Assembly: GCF_001303895.1 (NCBI RefSeq)
Contig: NZ_LJSD01000054.1
Span: 62,001-126,000, forward strand
Direction: 5' to 3'
Length of the DNA stretch: 64,000 bases
Source: Mesorhizobium sp. 1M-11
GTDB taxonomy: Bacteria; Pseudomonadota; Alphaproteobacteria; Rhizobiales; Rhizobiaceae
Part shown: one piece after another, positions 35,111 through 43,715 of the stretch
How the letters are laid out: every line of letters begins with the position of its first letter
Numbering within the stretch: position 1 is the first letter of the stretch
The notes under the pieces: model-generated
What the model was told of the DNA's origin: nothing
What the model saw: the letters and a program-made list of their open reading frames with translations, nothing else
Database searches by the model: none
Position numbers and translations under genes: made by a program

Positions 35111-35129
35111 TGTTCTAATTTTTAGAACA
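35111..35129. promoter_or_regulatory. TGTTCTAA-TTT-TTAGAACA palindrome, candidate LysR operator
   Basis: A perfect 8-bp inverted repeat with a 3-bp spacer, AT-rich and 25 bp upstream of the LysR start, 87 bp upstream of the reductase start. It is the strongest palindrome in any intergenic region here and fits a LysR primary binding site. Confidence 0.6.
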
Positions 35130-35216
35130 GCTCGTACACTTATGAAGTAATTATCGAACATAAGGCAAGGCGCTATCTCTCTCGCATCGCAACCATTGAG
35201 ACCAAGGAGCATCGCG

Positions 35217-36212
35217 ATGCAGAAGCGTAAACTCGGAACCGAACTCACAGTCTTCCCCGTCGGCCTCGGCTGCATGGGCATGAGCTTCGCCTATGGCGGC
35301 CAGGAGGAGGCGGAAGCGATCCGCACGCTCCGGCACGCCGTCGACATCGGCGTCGATTTCTTCGACACGGCGGAAGTCTACGGCCCCTTCGACAACGAGA
35401 TCCTGGTCGGCAAGGCGCTGAAGCCGATACGCGACAAGGTGACGATCGCCACCAAATTCGGCTTCAAGATTTCCGAGCAGGGCAGCGGCATCGAACGCAT
35501 GATCGGCGTCGACAGCCGGCCCGAACATGTCAAGGCCGTCGCCGAAGCATCGCTGCGCCGGCTGGATACCGATGTCATCGATCTCTTCTACCAGCACCGG
35601 GTCGACCCCAATGTGGCGATCGAGGACACGGTCGGCGCGATGGCGGAACTGGTGAAGGAAGGCAAGGTACGTGCGCTCGGCCTTTCGGAAGTGAGCGCCG
35701 CAACACTGCGCCGCGCCCATGCCGTGCATCCCATCGCCGCCGTGCAAAGCGAGTATTCGCTGTGGAGCCGTGATCCTGAAGAGGAGATCCTCGACGTCTG
35801 CCGCGAGCTCGGCATCGGTTTCGTGCCCTACAGTCCGCTGGGACGCGGCCTGCTGACCGGCACGATCAACAAGCCGGAGCAGCTTGGCGCAGACGACTGG
35901 CGTCATACCTTGCCGCGCTTCCAACCCGAAGCGCTGGACGCCAATGCCAAGGTCGTGGCCGTGCTGGAACGCTTCGCCAAGGAAAAAGGCGTGACGGCAG
36001 CCCAGCTCGCTTTGGCCTGGGTGCTGCATCAGGACGACTTCATCGTGCCGATCCCCGGCGCCCGCAAGATCCATCACCTGGAGCAGAATGCAGGAGCAGC
36101 CGCGATCGCACTGACCGCAGCGGAAGTCGCCGAAATCGGCAACGCGCTGTCCCCCGACAAGGTTGTCGGCCAGCGCTACACGGAAGAAGCGCTGGCGCTG
36201 GTCAACGGCTGA
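35217..36212 (+). CDS. Aldo/keto reductase
   Basis: The 331-residue NADPH-dependent reductase contains the AKR catalytic tetrad: D in FFDTAEVYG, Y in the same motif, K in IATKFGF and H in FYQHRVD. It starts QKRKLGTELTVFPVGLGCMGMS, the form seen in AKR13-like (YakC) enzymes. The ATG at 35217 follows AAGGAGC at good spacing. It probably reduces an aldehyde or quinone and is regulated by the divergent LysR gene. A second, less similar AKR lies at 38760-39602. Confidence 0.92.
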   Translation: MQKRKLGTELTVFPVGLGCMGMSFAYGGQEEAEAIRTLRHAVDIGVDFFDTAEVYGPFDNEILVGKALKPIRDKVTIATKFGFKISEQGSGIERMIGVDSRPEHVKAVAEASLRRLDTDVIDLFYQHRVDPNVAIEDTVGAMAELVKEGKVRALGLSEVSAATLRRAHAVHPIAAVQSEYSLWSRDPEEEILDVCRELGIGFVPYSPLGRGLLTGTINKPEQLGADDWRHTLPRFQPEALDANAKVVAVLERFAKEKGVTAAQLALAWVLHQDDFIVPIPGARKIHHLEQNAGAAAIALTAAEVAEIGNALSPDKVVGQRYTEEALALVNG

Positions 36213-36236
36213 TCGGCTGTTATCTGCTCGGTCTTT

Positions 36237-36452
36237 CCTTCTCCCCTTGTGGGAGAAGGTGGCCGAGCCGGAGGCGAGGTCGGATGAGGGGTGTTGGACG
36301 GAGAGTTGCGTTCCCGATTATCTGCCTAGTTTGATGCTAAGCATATGATTCTGCTAAGCCTCATTTCTTCCAGCACCCCTCATCCGTCTCGGCGCTACTC
36401 CGGCGGCAAAAGCCGCCGTTGCCGATCCACCTTCTCCCACAAGGGGAGAAGG
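36237..36452. repeat. Intergenic inverted repeat, family B, copy 3
   Basis: The outer arms CCTTCTCCCCTTGTGGGAG and its mirror CTCCCACAAGGGGAGAAGG are perfect, and inner blocks (CGGATGAGGGGTG / CACCCCTCATCCG) continue the symmetry. The centre holds an AT-rich loop. It fills the gap between convergent genes, consistent with a repeat that can end transcripts in both directions. Confidence 0.8.
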
Positions 36453-36503
36453 GACATGCAGCGTTCGCCGCTCGCCACAGCTTCACCGTGATCTGAGGCC
36501 CGG

Positions 36504-36800
36504 CTAGCCGCGCTGAACCACCAGGAAAAGAGCTGTAATCAACAGCACGAAGAGCCCGGCCGCGGCCGCGGCTATACCCAAGAGAGCGAACCAGGTCCGC
36601 ACATTGCCGAGGCTTGGCCGCTGGCCGTCAGCTCCCTTTGTGCCGAGAAACGCCCAGGCTCCGAGGCCAACCGGCGTAGCGCCTCCGACGATCATCGCCA
36701 CCGCTCCTTCCTGAGCAGTGGTTCGCCAGATCATCCCGAACAGGTAAATGCCGGCGATCGTTCCAGCGATGAGGGCGCCGAGGATGAGAAGAATGCGCAT
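36504..36800 (-). CDS. Small membrane protein (98 aa), unknown
   Basis: The protein has an N-terminal helix (ILLILGALIAGTIAGIYLFG), a short middle hydrophobic stretch (VAMIVGGATPVGLGAWAFLG) and a C-terminal helix (WFALLGIAAAAAGLFVLLIT). This is probably a three-helix inner-membrane protein. It lies 40 bp downstream of the DUF925 nucleotidyltransferase gene on the same strand and may share its transcript. No family was recognised. Confidence 0.6.
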   Translation of the reverse strand: MRILLILGALIAGTIAGIYLFGMIWRTTAQEGAVAMIVGGATPVGLGAWAFLGTKGADGQRPSLGNVRTWFALLGIAAAAAGLFVLLITALFLVVQRG

Positions 36801-36840
36801 TGTGTGCCTTTCGACGACGCAGAACCTGTAAGCGATCGGG

Positions 36841-37443
36841 TCACCACGGCTCGACCGTGATCTGAGGCCACAGCCCCACGGCCCTCTCGCCCTTGGTCCT
36901 GTGGGTGTCGCGATTGTCCATGACCTTGTTCGGCGTGATGCGGAAGGAAAAGATGTCGTCGAGTCCGAAAGGGGCGACGACCTCGAGAGCGTCCTCCGGT
37001 GTCAGGCGCACGCCCACCGCATGGGTGCGCGAGGCGAAGTAGCCGAGCGCCTCGGCGCTGGAACGATAGGCCGGGCAGGCGCGGCCGAAACGGTCCGGAT
37101 ACCAGAGATGCACCCGCGCCTGGTTGCGCACTTCCACAGGCAGCGGCAGGCGTTCGAAATGCGCCGTCGCGCGGCGAATAACGGCGTCCTCGGCCTCGTA
37201 GGAGAGGTCCGAGCCGTCGCAATAGAAGAGATCGACGTCCTTGATGCCGTGGCCCGGCGGCTTGCCTGTCAGGCTGTTCCAGACGCTGTTGTAAATCGCG
37301 CCAGAGACGACCATCCCGTCCGGCAGGTCGAGGCCGCGGCTCAGCATGAGTGCCTCCCAGACGATCGGGTCGGCGCGAAGGATAGCCTTCAGGGCAGCAG
37401 CCTGCTCGGCAAAGGGCAGGCCGGAATGGCGCAGGTGGTTCAT
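36841..37443 (-). CDS. DUF925-type nucleotidyltransferase family protein
   Basis: The 200-residue protein has a nucleotidyltransferase-like core: VVSGAIYNSVWNSLTG, then GIKDVDLFYCDGSDLSYEAED, with the D-x-D acidic pair of the fold. The FRITPNKV block near the end is typical of DUF925. Function of this family is not established; members are common in alphaproteobacteria. It precedes a small membrane protein gene on the same strand. Confidence 0.8.
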   Translation of the reverse strand: MNHLRHSGLPFAEQAAALKAILRADPIVWEALMLSRGLDLPDGMVVSGAIYNSVWNSLTGKPPGHGIKDVDLFYCDGSDLSYEAEDAVIRRATAHFERLPLPVEVRNQARVHLWYPDRFGRACPAYRSSAEALGYFASRTHAVGVRLTPEDALEVVAPFGLDDIFSFRITPNKVMDNRDTHRTKGERAVGLWPQITVEPW

Positions 37444-37498
37444 GGACCGAGATGACGGCGATTCGTCGGTTTGGGCAACGCAACGTCACGCCAAAAGC

Positions 37499-37533
37499 AG
37501 TTGCGGCCCGCGATGTCTCGCGGGCCGCAACAC
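37499..37533 (-). terminator. Strong GC hairpin after Tim44-domain gene
   Basis: TTGCGGCCCGCGA and TCGCGGGCCGCAA form a 13-bp perfect stem with a TGTC loop region; on the minus strand it is followed by a CTTTT stretch. It lies 23 bp past the end of the Tim44-domain gene and should end its transcript. Confidence 0.7.
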
Positions 37534-37555
37534 TTTTCCCGGGATTGCTCCAAGA

Positions 37556-38566
37556 TTAAGCAGTCGCTTCCTGGATCGCCGACAGCTTCCAGTCGCCGCC
37601 GCGTGGACGCGTGAAGGTCCACAGCTCGGTCGTCTCGGTGAGTTCCTCGTCGCCCTCAACGATCTTGCCGGTCTTACGGTCGCGCATCACGTCGACCGAC
37701 TCGTAGCGGAAGGCCGCGGTGGCGTAATCCTGGTTGTCCTCGCGCCAGGCTTCGGCGATGTCGGCCTGGACCAGATGTACGTCGGCAACGTCGTTGCGGA
37801 CACCGTTCTGGGCATTTTCGGCCAGCTCCTCCGAGAAGTAGGACACCATTTCGGGCGTCGTCAGGCGACGCAGGCCGGCATGGTCTTCCTTGGCGAAGGC
37901 GGTCTGGACTTCGTCCAGCATGCGCTCGAACCTGTCGAGATCGTCCTTTTCCAGTTCGATGTCCTGCGAGGCCGGGGCCGACTGGGTCCCGAAGCCGGGG
38001 ATGGAGAACGAGCCCGCGCGGCCATTGCCGGCAGGACGCTCGTCCTCTGCAGCATCACGGTTGGCCATGCGTCCGAACATCTCGCGGCCGTCCGGGCCGC
38101 TGGCGGCGGGTCCGCTCGCTGTCGCGGTCGCCGGTGTTTGGCGCGAGCGGAAGAAGCGCAGCGCCAGCATGACGACGAGGCCGACCAGCAGGAGCTGCAC
38201 GATGAAGCCAAGCGCGCCGGCCATGCCGCCGAAGCCGTATCCGAGCAACGCGCCCAGCAAGCCGCCGATCAGGATGCCGCGCATCAGGCCGCCGAAACCA
38301 CCGAACAGGCCGGGGCGCTGCTGCGCCATATTAGGCTGCTGCTGCCGCGTGGTCGCGGTCGGTCCGGTGTTCGGCGTCATCGAGCGCTCGACCGGAGCGG
38401 TCGTGTTCGGCGCGGTGCGTGTCGGCGGTGCCGACTGGAACGTGCGTGTGCCACGGCTGCCGAAGCTGCCGCCGCGCCGGGCGTCGGCGAAATCGGTCGA
38501 CACCAGCGTAAACGCCATCAGAAGCGTGGCCAACAATGCGAATGAACGTGTCTTGCCAGAGATCAT
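37556..38566 (-). CDS. Tim44-like domain membrane protein
   Basis: The 336-residue protein has an N-terminal signal or anchor (SFALLATLLMAFTLVSTDFADA), a Gly/Arg/Thr/Gln-rich linker, a glycine-rich hydrophobic block (GGLLGALLGYGFGGMAGALGFIVQLLLVGLVVM) and a C-terminal Tim44-like domain (residues about 200-336, including WREDNQDYATAAFRYESVD). The ATG at 38566 follows GGGAGAAGGA. In mitochondria Tim44 couples the import motor to the channel; in bacteria the domain is found in inner-membrane proteins of unclear role, with one rhizobial/caulobacter form (TimA) tied to membrane-protein insertion. Soluble C-terminal orientation is not certain. Confidence 0.85.
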   Translation of the reverse strand: MISGKTRSFALLATLLMAFTLVSTDFADARRGGSFGSRGTRTFQSAPPTRTAPNTTAPVERSMTPNTGPTATTRQQQPNMAQQRPGLFGGFGGLMRGILIGGLLGALLGYGFGGMAGALGFIVQLLLVGLVVMLALRFFRSRQTPATATASGPAASGPDGREMFGRMANRDAAEDERPAGNGRAGSFSIPGFGTQSAPASQDIELEKDDLDRFERMLDEVQTAFAKEDHAGLRRLTTPEMVSYFSEELAENAQNGVRNDVADVHLVQADIAEAWREDNQDYATAAFRYESVDVMRDRKTGKIVEGDEELTETTELWTFTRPRGGDWKLSAIQEATA

Positions 38567-38759
38567 CGGGTCCTTCTCCCACAACCCGCTCCGGTGAGTT
38601 TTTTGAAAAAGCGGGCCCAATTCAGCGGTCCGACATCACGTCGTGTCTTGCACGAACGTCAGAGGGGCCCGGCCCGCGCATGGGATGTGGGAGGCGGACG
38701 GCTGCTTTGCAAGGGCGGATATGCCGAAATCGGTCGAAGCGAGCCGCGAACTTTCGCCG

Positions 38760-39602
38760 TCAGATCATTTCCAGCGGCACCTTGCGGCGCGGCGGTGGGA
38801 AGACCGCGTCGAGTTCGGCGAGATCCGCCTCAGTCAGGACGAGATCGGCGGCCGCGCGATTGGCGCGCACATGCTCTGGCTTTACGGCTTTGGGAATGGC
38901 GATGACGCCCTTGTGGCGCAGCACCCAGGCCAGCGCCACCTGTGTGGTGCTGACACCGTGACGCCCGGCGATCGCGGCAAGCCTGTCGTCGCCGGTGAAC
39001 CCGCCCTGCCCGATCGGCGAATAGGCCATCACCGGAATGCTCGCCTGCTGCGAGGCCGGCAAAAGATCGAACTCGATGCCGCGGCTTTCCAGATTGTAGA
39101 GCACCTGGTTGGTCTGCACGGCGGCGGCGCCGGACACGTCTGTCAGCTCCCGCATGTCGTCGACATCGAAATTGCTGACGCCCCAATGGCCGATCTTGCC
39201 GGCAGCCTGGAGCACCTCGAAGGCTTCGACCGTCTCGGCCAGCGGCACGCCACCGCGCCAATGCAGCAGGTAGAGATCGATATGGTCCGTACCCAGCCGC
39301 TTCAGGCTGGCCTCGCAGGCTGCGATCGTGCGCTGGCGCGAGGCATTCGACGGCAACACCTTTGAGACAAGGAAGACCTCGGCGCGGCGCCCGGCAATGG
39401 CGTCGCGCACCACCTCCTCGGCGCCACCCGAGGCATACATCTCGGCGGTGTCGATCAGCGTCATGCCGAGATCCAGGCCAAGCCGCAGCGCCGCCACTTC
39501 GTCAGCCGCGCGGCGCCTGTCCTCGCCCATGTACCAGGTGCCCTGGCCGAGCACCGGAACATCGACGCCGGCGGGAAGTCGTGTGGTACGGATCGCCGGC
39601 AT
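38760..39602 (-). CDS. Aldo/keto reductase (second copy type)
   Basis: The 280-residue enzyme has the tetrad D and Y in LIDTAEMYASGG, K in LVSKVLPSNA and H in YLLHWRGGV, and the NADPH-binding end AIPKAVKPEHVRAN. It is shorter than the AKR at 35217 and belongs to the 2,5-diketogluconate/YeaE-like group of AKRs. It ends the minus-strand stretch that begins with pheT, 27 bp upstream, so it may receive read-through from the pheST operon. Confidence 0.92.
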   Translation of the reverse strand: MPAIRTTRLPAGVDVPVLGQGTWYMGEDRRRAADEVAALRLGLDLGMTLIDTAEMYASGGAEEVVRDAIAGRRAEVFLVSKVLPSNASRQRTIAACEASLKRLGTDHIDLYLLHWRGGVPLAETVEAFEVLQAAGKIGHWGVSNFDVDDMRELTDVSGAAAVQTNQVLYNLESRGIEFDLLPASQQASIPVMAYSPIGQGGFTGDDRLAAIAGRHGVSTTQVALAWVLRHKGVIAIPKAVKPEHVRANRAAADLVLTEADLAELDAVFPPPRRKVPLEMI

Positions 39603-39629
39603 CGTTTTTCTCCCTTGGAACAGGACCTG

Positions 39630-42035
39630 TCAGGTCCGCAGCACGCCGCCGGTCTGCTTGGCAACGTTTTCGACCACGCGCTTGGCGAGCGCTTCGAAAT
39701 CCTCGTCGGTCAGCGTCTTTTCCACCGGCTGGATCGAGATCTCGATGGCGATCGACTTCTTGCCGGCGCCGAGCGCTGCCCCTTCGAACACGTCGAAGAC
39801 GGAAACACCGGTGATCAGCTTCTTGTCGGCGGCAAGGGCGGCCCGCGTCAGCGTACCAGCCTCGACCGTCTTGTCGACAACGAAGGCAAAGTCGCGCTTC
39901 ACCGCCTGGAAGGCCGAGAGCTCCAGCTTCGGCTTGGTGCACGTCGGCTTGGCCTTCGGCTCCGGGATGGCGTCGACGAACACCTCGAAACCGCAGAGCG
40001 GGCCGGAAGCGTCGAGCACCTCCAGCGCGGTCGGGTGGAACTCGCCGAAATGACCGAGCACGACCTTGGGGCCGAGCTTGATGACGCCGGAACGGCCCGG
40101 GTGGTACCAGGACGGGGCACCCGTCTCGATCTGCAGCCGGTCGACTGGCGCGCCGCAGGCTTCCAGCACCGCGAGGGCGTCGGCCTTGGCATCGAACACG
40201 CCGACTCCTTGCGCATTGCCGGCCCAGTGACGGCCGGAACCGTCGAGCTTCGCGGTGCCGCGACGCACGCCGGCGGCGACACGACGCTGTGTTTCCGGCG
40301 TATCGCCTTCATAGGTGCCGGAAACCTCGAACAAGGCGACATCACTGAAACCGCGATCGGCGTTGCGCTGTGCCGCGGCGACGAGGCCAGGCAGCAGCGA
40401 CGGCCGCATGTCGGACATTTCGGCGGCGATCGGGTTCGCCAGCTTCAGATGCTTCTGGCCACCGCCGAACAACTCGGCGTGCTTGGCCGGGATGAACGAC
40501 CAGGTCACCGCTTCCATCATGCCGCGCACGGCTAGCGCGCGCTTGGCGGCGCGGGTGCGGATCTGCAGCGTGGTCAGGATTTTGCCGTTGACGACGCCAT
40601 GGCTGGACAAAGGCTGTTGCCGGATCTCGTCGACGCCGTGGATGCGCATCACCTCTTCGACCAGGTCGGCCTTGCCGTCGACGTCCGGGCGCCAGGACGG
40701 CACCGCGACCTCGACCACGTCGCCATCGCCCTTCACGACGAAGCCGAGGCGGGTCAGGATATCGAGGCTCTCCGCCTTCGGCACCTCGATGCCGGTCAGG
40801 CGCTTCACCTCCGACACCGGGAAGGAAACCACCTTCGGCGTGAAGCCGGTCTCGCCGGACACTTCGACCTCGGCCGGCTCACCGCCGCAGAGGTCCATGA
40901 CCATGCGTGTGGCGAGCTCGATGCCGGGGCTGTTGAAGACCGGATCGATGCCGCGTTCGTTGCGATAGCGCGCGTCGGTGATGATGCCGAGCGTGCGGCC
41001 GGTGCGCGCCACGGTCAGCGGCTCCCACACGGCCGCCTCGATCAGCACATCTTTGGTGTTCTCATCGCAACCCGAATGTTCGCCGCCCATGACGCCGGCA
41101 ATGGATTCGACACCGTTGTCGTCGGCGATGACGCACATGTCCGAGGTCACCGCATAGGTGCGGCCGTCGAGCGCCAGCACGCTTTCGCCTTCCTTGCCGC
41201 GCCGGACCACCAGGTCACCCGCGACCTTGGCGGCGTCGAAGACGTGCAGCGGACGGCCACGATCGAAGGTGATGTAGTTGGTCATGTCGACCAGGGCGTT
41301 GATCGGCCTGAGCCCGATCGCCATCAGCCGCTGCTGCAGCCATTTCGGCGACGGGCCGTTCTTGACGTTGCGTACCAGCCTGAGCGCGAAGACGCGGCAG
41401 AGATCCGGCGCTTCGATCCTGACTTTGACCGGGGTGGCGCCCTTGCCTGCAACCGGCTCGACCGGCGCGGTCTTCAGCTTGCCGAGGCCCGATGCGGCGA
41501 GATCGCGCGCGATGCCGTAGACGCCGGTGGCTTCCGGATGGTTCGGCGTCAGGTTGATCTCGATGACCGGATCGTCGAGATGGGCATAGGCAGCGAAGGA
41601 TGTGCCGACCGGCGCATCCTGCGGCAAATCGATGATCCCATTGTGCTCGTCCGACAATTCGAGCTCGCGCTCGGAGCACATCATGCCGTGGCTTTCGACG
41701 CCGCGGATCTTGCCGACCGACAGAGTGACGTCGATACCGGGCACATAGGTGCCGGGCGCAGCGAAGGCGCCGATCAGGCCGGCGCGCGCGTTCGGCGCAC
41801 CGCAGACCACCTGTACCGGGGCGCCGGAGCCGATGTCGACGCTCAACACCTGCAGCTTGTCGGCGTCCGGATGCTTGGCAGCCGTCAGCACCTTGGCGAT
41901 GACGAAGGGCTTCAGCGCCGCCTTGTCGTCGACCGCTTCGACCTCGAGGCCGATCGAGGTCAGACGCTCGACGATCTCGTCCAGCGTGGCATCGGTTTCC
42001 AGATGATCCTTGAGCCAGGAGAGGGTGAATTTCAT
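39630..42035 (-). CDS. pheT: Phenylalanine--tRNA ligase beta subunit
   Basis: The 801-residue subunit of the tetrameric class II synthetase has an N-terminal tRNA-binding OB fold (FVIAKVLTAAKHPDADKLQV), the B3/B4 editing region, the B5 domain (EVKRLTGIEVPKAESLDIL) and a C-terminal ferredoxin-like anticodon-binding domain (AVKRDFAFVVDKTVEAGTL). Length matches bacterial PheT. It overlaps the preceding ASCH gene by 4 bp (ATGA) and is the third gene of pheS-ASCH-pheT. Confidence 0.97.
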   Translation of the reverse strand: MKFTLSWLKDHLETDATLDEIVERLTSIGLEVEAVDDKAALKPFVIAKVLTAAKHPDADKLQVLSVDIGSGAPVQVVCGAPNARAGLIGAFAAPGTYVPGIDVTLSVGKIRGVESHGMMCSERELELSDEHNGIIDLPQDAPVGTSFAAYAHLDDPVIEINLTPNHPEATGVYGIARDLAASGLGKLKTAPVEPVAGKGATPVKVRIEAPDLCRVFALRLVRNVKNGPSPKWLQQRLMAIGLRPINALVDMTNYITFDRGRPLHVFDAAKVAGDLVVRRGKEGESVLALDGRTYAVTSDMCVIADDNGVESIAGVMGGEHSGCDENTKDVLIEAAVWEPLTVARTGRTLGIITDARYRNERGIDPVFNSPGIELATRMVMDLCGGEPAEVEVSGETGFTPKVVSFPVSEVKRLTGIEVPKAESLDILTRLGFVVKGDGDVVEVAVPSWRPDVDGKADLVEEVMRIHGVDEIRQQPLSSHGVVNGKILTTLQIRTRAAKRALAVRGMMEAVTWSFIPAKHAELFGGGQKHLKLANPIAAEMSDMRPSLLPGLVAAAQRNADRGFSDVALFEVSGTYEGDTPETQRRVAAGVRRGTAKLDGSGRHWAGNAQGVGVFDAKADALAVLEACGAPVDRLQIETGAPSWYHPGRSGVIKLGPKVVLGHFGEFHPTALEVLDASGPLCGFEVFVDAIPEPKAKPTCTKPKLELSAFQAVKRDFAFVVDKTVEAGTLTRAALAADKKLITGVSVFDVFEGAALGAGKKSIAIEISIQPVEKTLTDEDFEALAKRVVENVAKQTGGVLRT

Positions 42036-42463
42036 GGGTTCACTCGTTTCGTATCGTTGCGGTCGAGCACTTCCACCAGCCGGAACCGCTCACAAACCAG
42101 AATCATCTCGGGCGAATAACCGCCATTGCGGGCGAAATAGGCTTCATGCGCCTCACGCCAGTGGTCGTAAGACAGGTCGCCTTCGCCCTCTTCGCGCGCA
42201 AAGGCGGCGTCGACCTCGTCGAAGCGCTTCATCTCCACAGCCATCGTCTCGATGACCGCCGCACGGCGGCCCTGGCCATCGAGCACGACGTCGCGCCGTC
42301 CAACCGCCGGAACCGGCTCGTGATCGCCGAAGTCGCGCAAGGCGCCGCAGGTCGCGGTCTTGCGGCCTGCCAGCACCAGCGCCAGCAGTTCGTCCGCCAG
42401 TTCCGGACTGTCACCGAAGGTGAAGGTCACGGCCTTGGCATAGGGATCGGCAACGGCATTCAT
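42032..42463 (-). CDS. ASCH-domain protein inserted between pheS and pheT
   Basis: The 143-residue protein has the ASCH beta-barrel pattern: VTFTFGDSPELADELLALVLAGRKTATCGAL at the start (GRKTAT core), VVLDGQGRRAAVIETMAVEMKRFDEVD, and SYDHWREAHEAYFARNG with the family ERF-type end. ASCH is a PUA-like fold proposed to bind RNA, and some members are ribonucleases or amidohydrolases (YqfB). It overlaps pheS by 4 bp upstream and pheT by 4 bp downstream, so all three are translationally coupled and should be made in fixed ratio. A role in tRNA-Phe or synthetase function is an inference from position. Confidence 0.85.
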   Translation of the reverse strand: MNAVADPYAKAVTFTFGDSPELADELLALVLAGRKTATCGALRDFGDHEPVPAVGRRDVVLDGQGRRAAVIETMAVEMKRFDEVDAAFAREEGEGDLSYDHWREAHEAYFARNGGYSPEMILVCERFRLVEVLDRNDTKRVNP

Positions 42464-43557
42464 GTGCTGAGGCCGCCGAACAGCGTCGGCATGTCGAGCG
42501 GGCGGAAGCCGTAATGCGACAGCCAGCGCACATCGGCGTCGAAGAAGGCGCGCAGGTCCGGCATGCCGTATTTCAGCATGGCGATGCGGTCGATGCCCAT
42601 GCCCCAGGCGAAGCCCTGGTATTCGTCCGGATCGAGCCCACCGGCGCGCAGCACGTTGGGATGCACCATGCCGCAGCCGAGGATCTCCATCCAGTCGTTG
42701 CCTTCGCCGAAGCGCACTTCGCCCGGACGCGAGCGGTCGCACTGGATGTCGACTTCCAGGCTCGGTTCCGTGAACGGGAAGAAGGACGGGCGGAAGCGCA
42801 TCTTCAGGCTCGGAACCTCGAAGAAGGCCTTGCAGAATTCTTCCAGCACCCAGCGCATGTTGGCGACGTTGGCCGTGCGGTCGATGACCAGCCCTTCGAG
42901 CTGGTGGAACATCGGCGTATGGGTCGCGTCCGAATCCATACGGTAGGTCTTGCCCGGGATGACGATGCGGATCGGCGGCTTCTGCACCTCCATGGTGCGT
43001 ATCTGCACGGGAGAGGTATGGGTGCGCAGGAGCCTGGCCTCGTTGCCCTCGGCCGCCTGCAGGAAAAACGTATCGTGCATCTCGCGCGCCGGATGGCCGA
43101 CGGGGAAGTTGAGCGCGGTGAAGTTGTAGTGGTCGGTCTCGATGTCCGGGCCTTCGGCGATCGCGAAGCCCATGTCGCCGAAGATGGCGGCGATCTCGTC
43201 GACGACCTGGCTGATCGGGTGGATGCGGCCGCGCTCCGCCGGCGACTGGCGCACCGGCAGCGTGACGTCGACCGTCTCGGCGACGAGGCGGGCGGCAACG
43301 GCGGCGTTCTTCAGCTCGGCCTTGCGTGCAGCCAGCGCCTCGGTGACGCGGTTCTTCAGCCCGTTGATCGCCGGGCCCTGGACCTGGCGCTCCTCGGCGG
43401 TCATCGCGCCCAGCGTCTTCAACAGCTCCGAGACAGAGCCCTTCTTGCCGAGGGCAGCGATGCGCACGGCCTCGATGGCCTGCTCATCGGCAGAAGCTGC
43501 GATGTCGGCAAGCAGCGCGCTCTCCAGGACTTCGAGATTTCCAGCGTTGGCGTTCAC
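42460..43557 (-). CDS. pheS: Phenylalanine--tRNA ligase alpha subunit
   Basis: The 365-residue catalytic subunit aminoacylates tRNA-Phe. It has an N-terminal coiled coil, then the class II core with HPISQVVDEIAAIFGDMGF, motif 2 (MFHQLEGLVID) and motif 3 (FAWGMGIDRIAMLKYGMPDL). The start is GTG at 43557, preceded by GAAAGAG. The 158 bp upstream hold the rplT terminator and a small GGCAGC/GCTGCC hairpin; I found no clear phenylalanine-codon leader peptide. Confidence 0.97.
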   Translation of the reverse strand: MNANAGNLEVLESALLADIAASADEQAIEAVRIAALGKKGSVSELLKTLGAMTAEERQVQGPAINGLKNRVTEALAARKAELKNAAVAARLVAETVDVTLPVRQSPAERGRIHPISQVVDEIAAIFGDMGFAIAEGPDIETDHYNFTALNFPVGHPAREMHDTFFLQAAEGNEARLLRTHTSPVQIRTMEVQKPPIRIVIPGKTYRMDSDATHTPMFHQLEGLVIDRTANVANMRWVLEEFCKAFFEVPSLKMRFRPSFFPFTEPSLEVDIQCDRSRPGEVRFGEGNDWMEILGCGMVHPNVLRAGGLDPDEYQGFAWGMGIDRIAMLKYGMPDLRAFFDADVRWLSHYGFRPLDMPTLFGGLST

Positions 43558-43641
43558 GATAAAACTCTTTCGATCGGGACTACGCGGCAGCCGATGCGAG
43601 CTGCCTGATAGCCAATTTGATTATTTCGAGCGCGACATAAG

Positions 43642-43675
43642 AAAAAACCCGCGCCAGCCGTGCCAGCGCGGGTTT
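43642..43675 (-). terminator. Intrinsic terminator after rplT
   Basis: AAACCCGCGC pairs with GCGCGGGTTT around an 11-base loop and is followed by a T-run on the minus strand. It lies 41 bp past the rplT stop and separates it from the pheS promoter region. Confidence 0.85.
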
Positions 43676-43715
43676 CCCAAATCAGATTTCGAAAAGCTTG
43701 GGAAGACGCTGGTCT

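Noticed and set aside
40599..42119. 506-residue plus-strand open frame
   Set aside because: Antisense to pheT; rich in His, Arg, Gly, Asp.
43558..43640. Phenylalanine attenuator leader peptide before pheS
   Set aside because: No short frame rich in phenylalanine codons with paired terminator hairpins; only a small hairpin is present.
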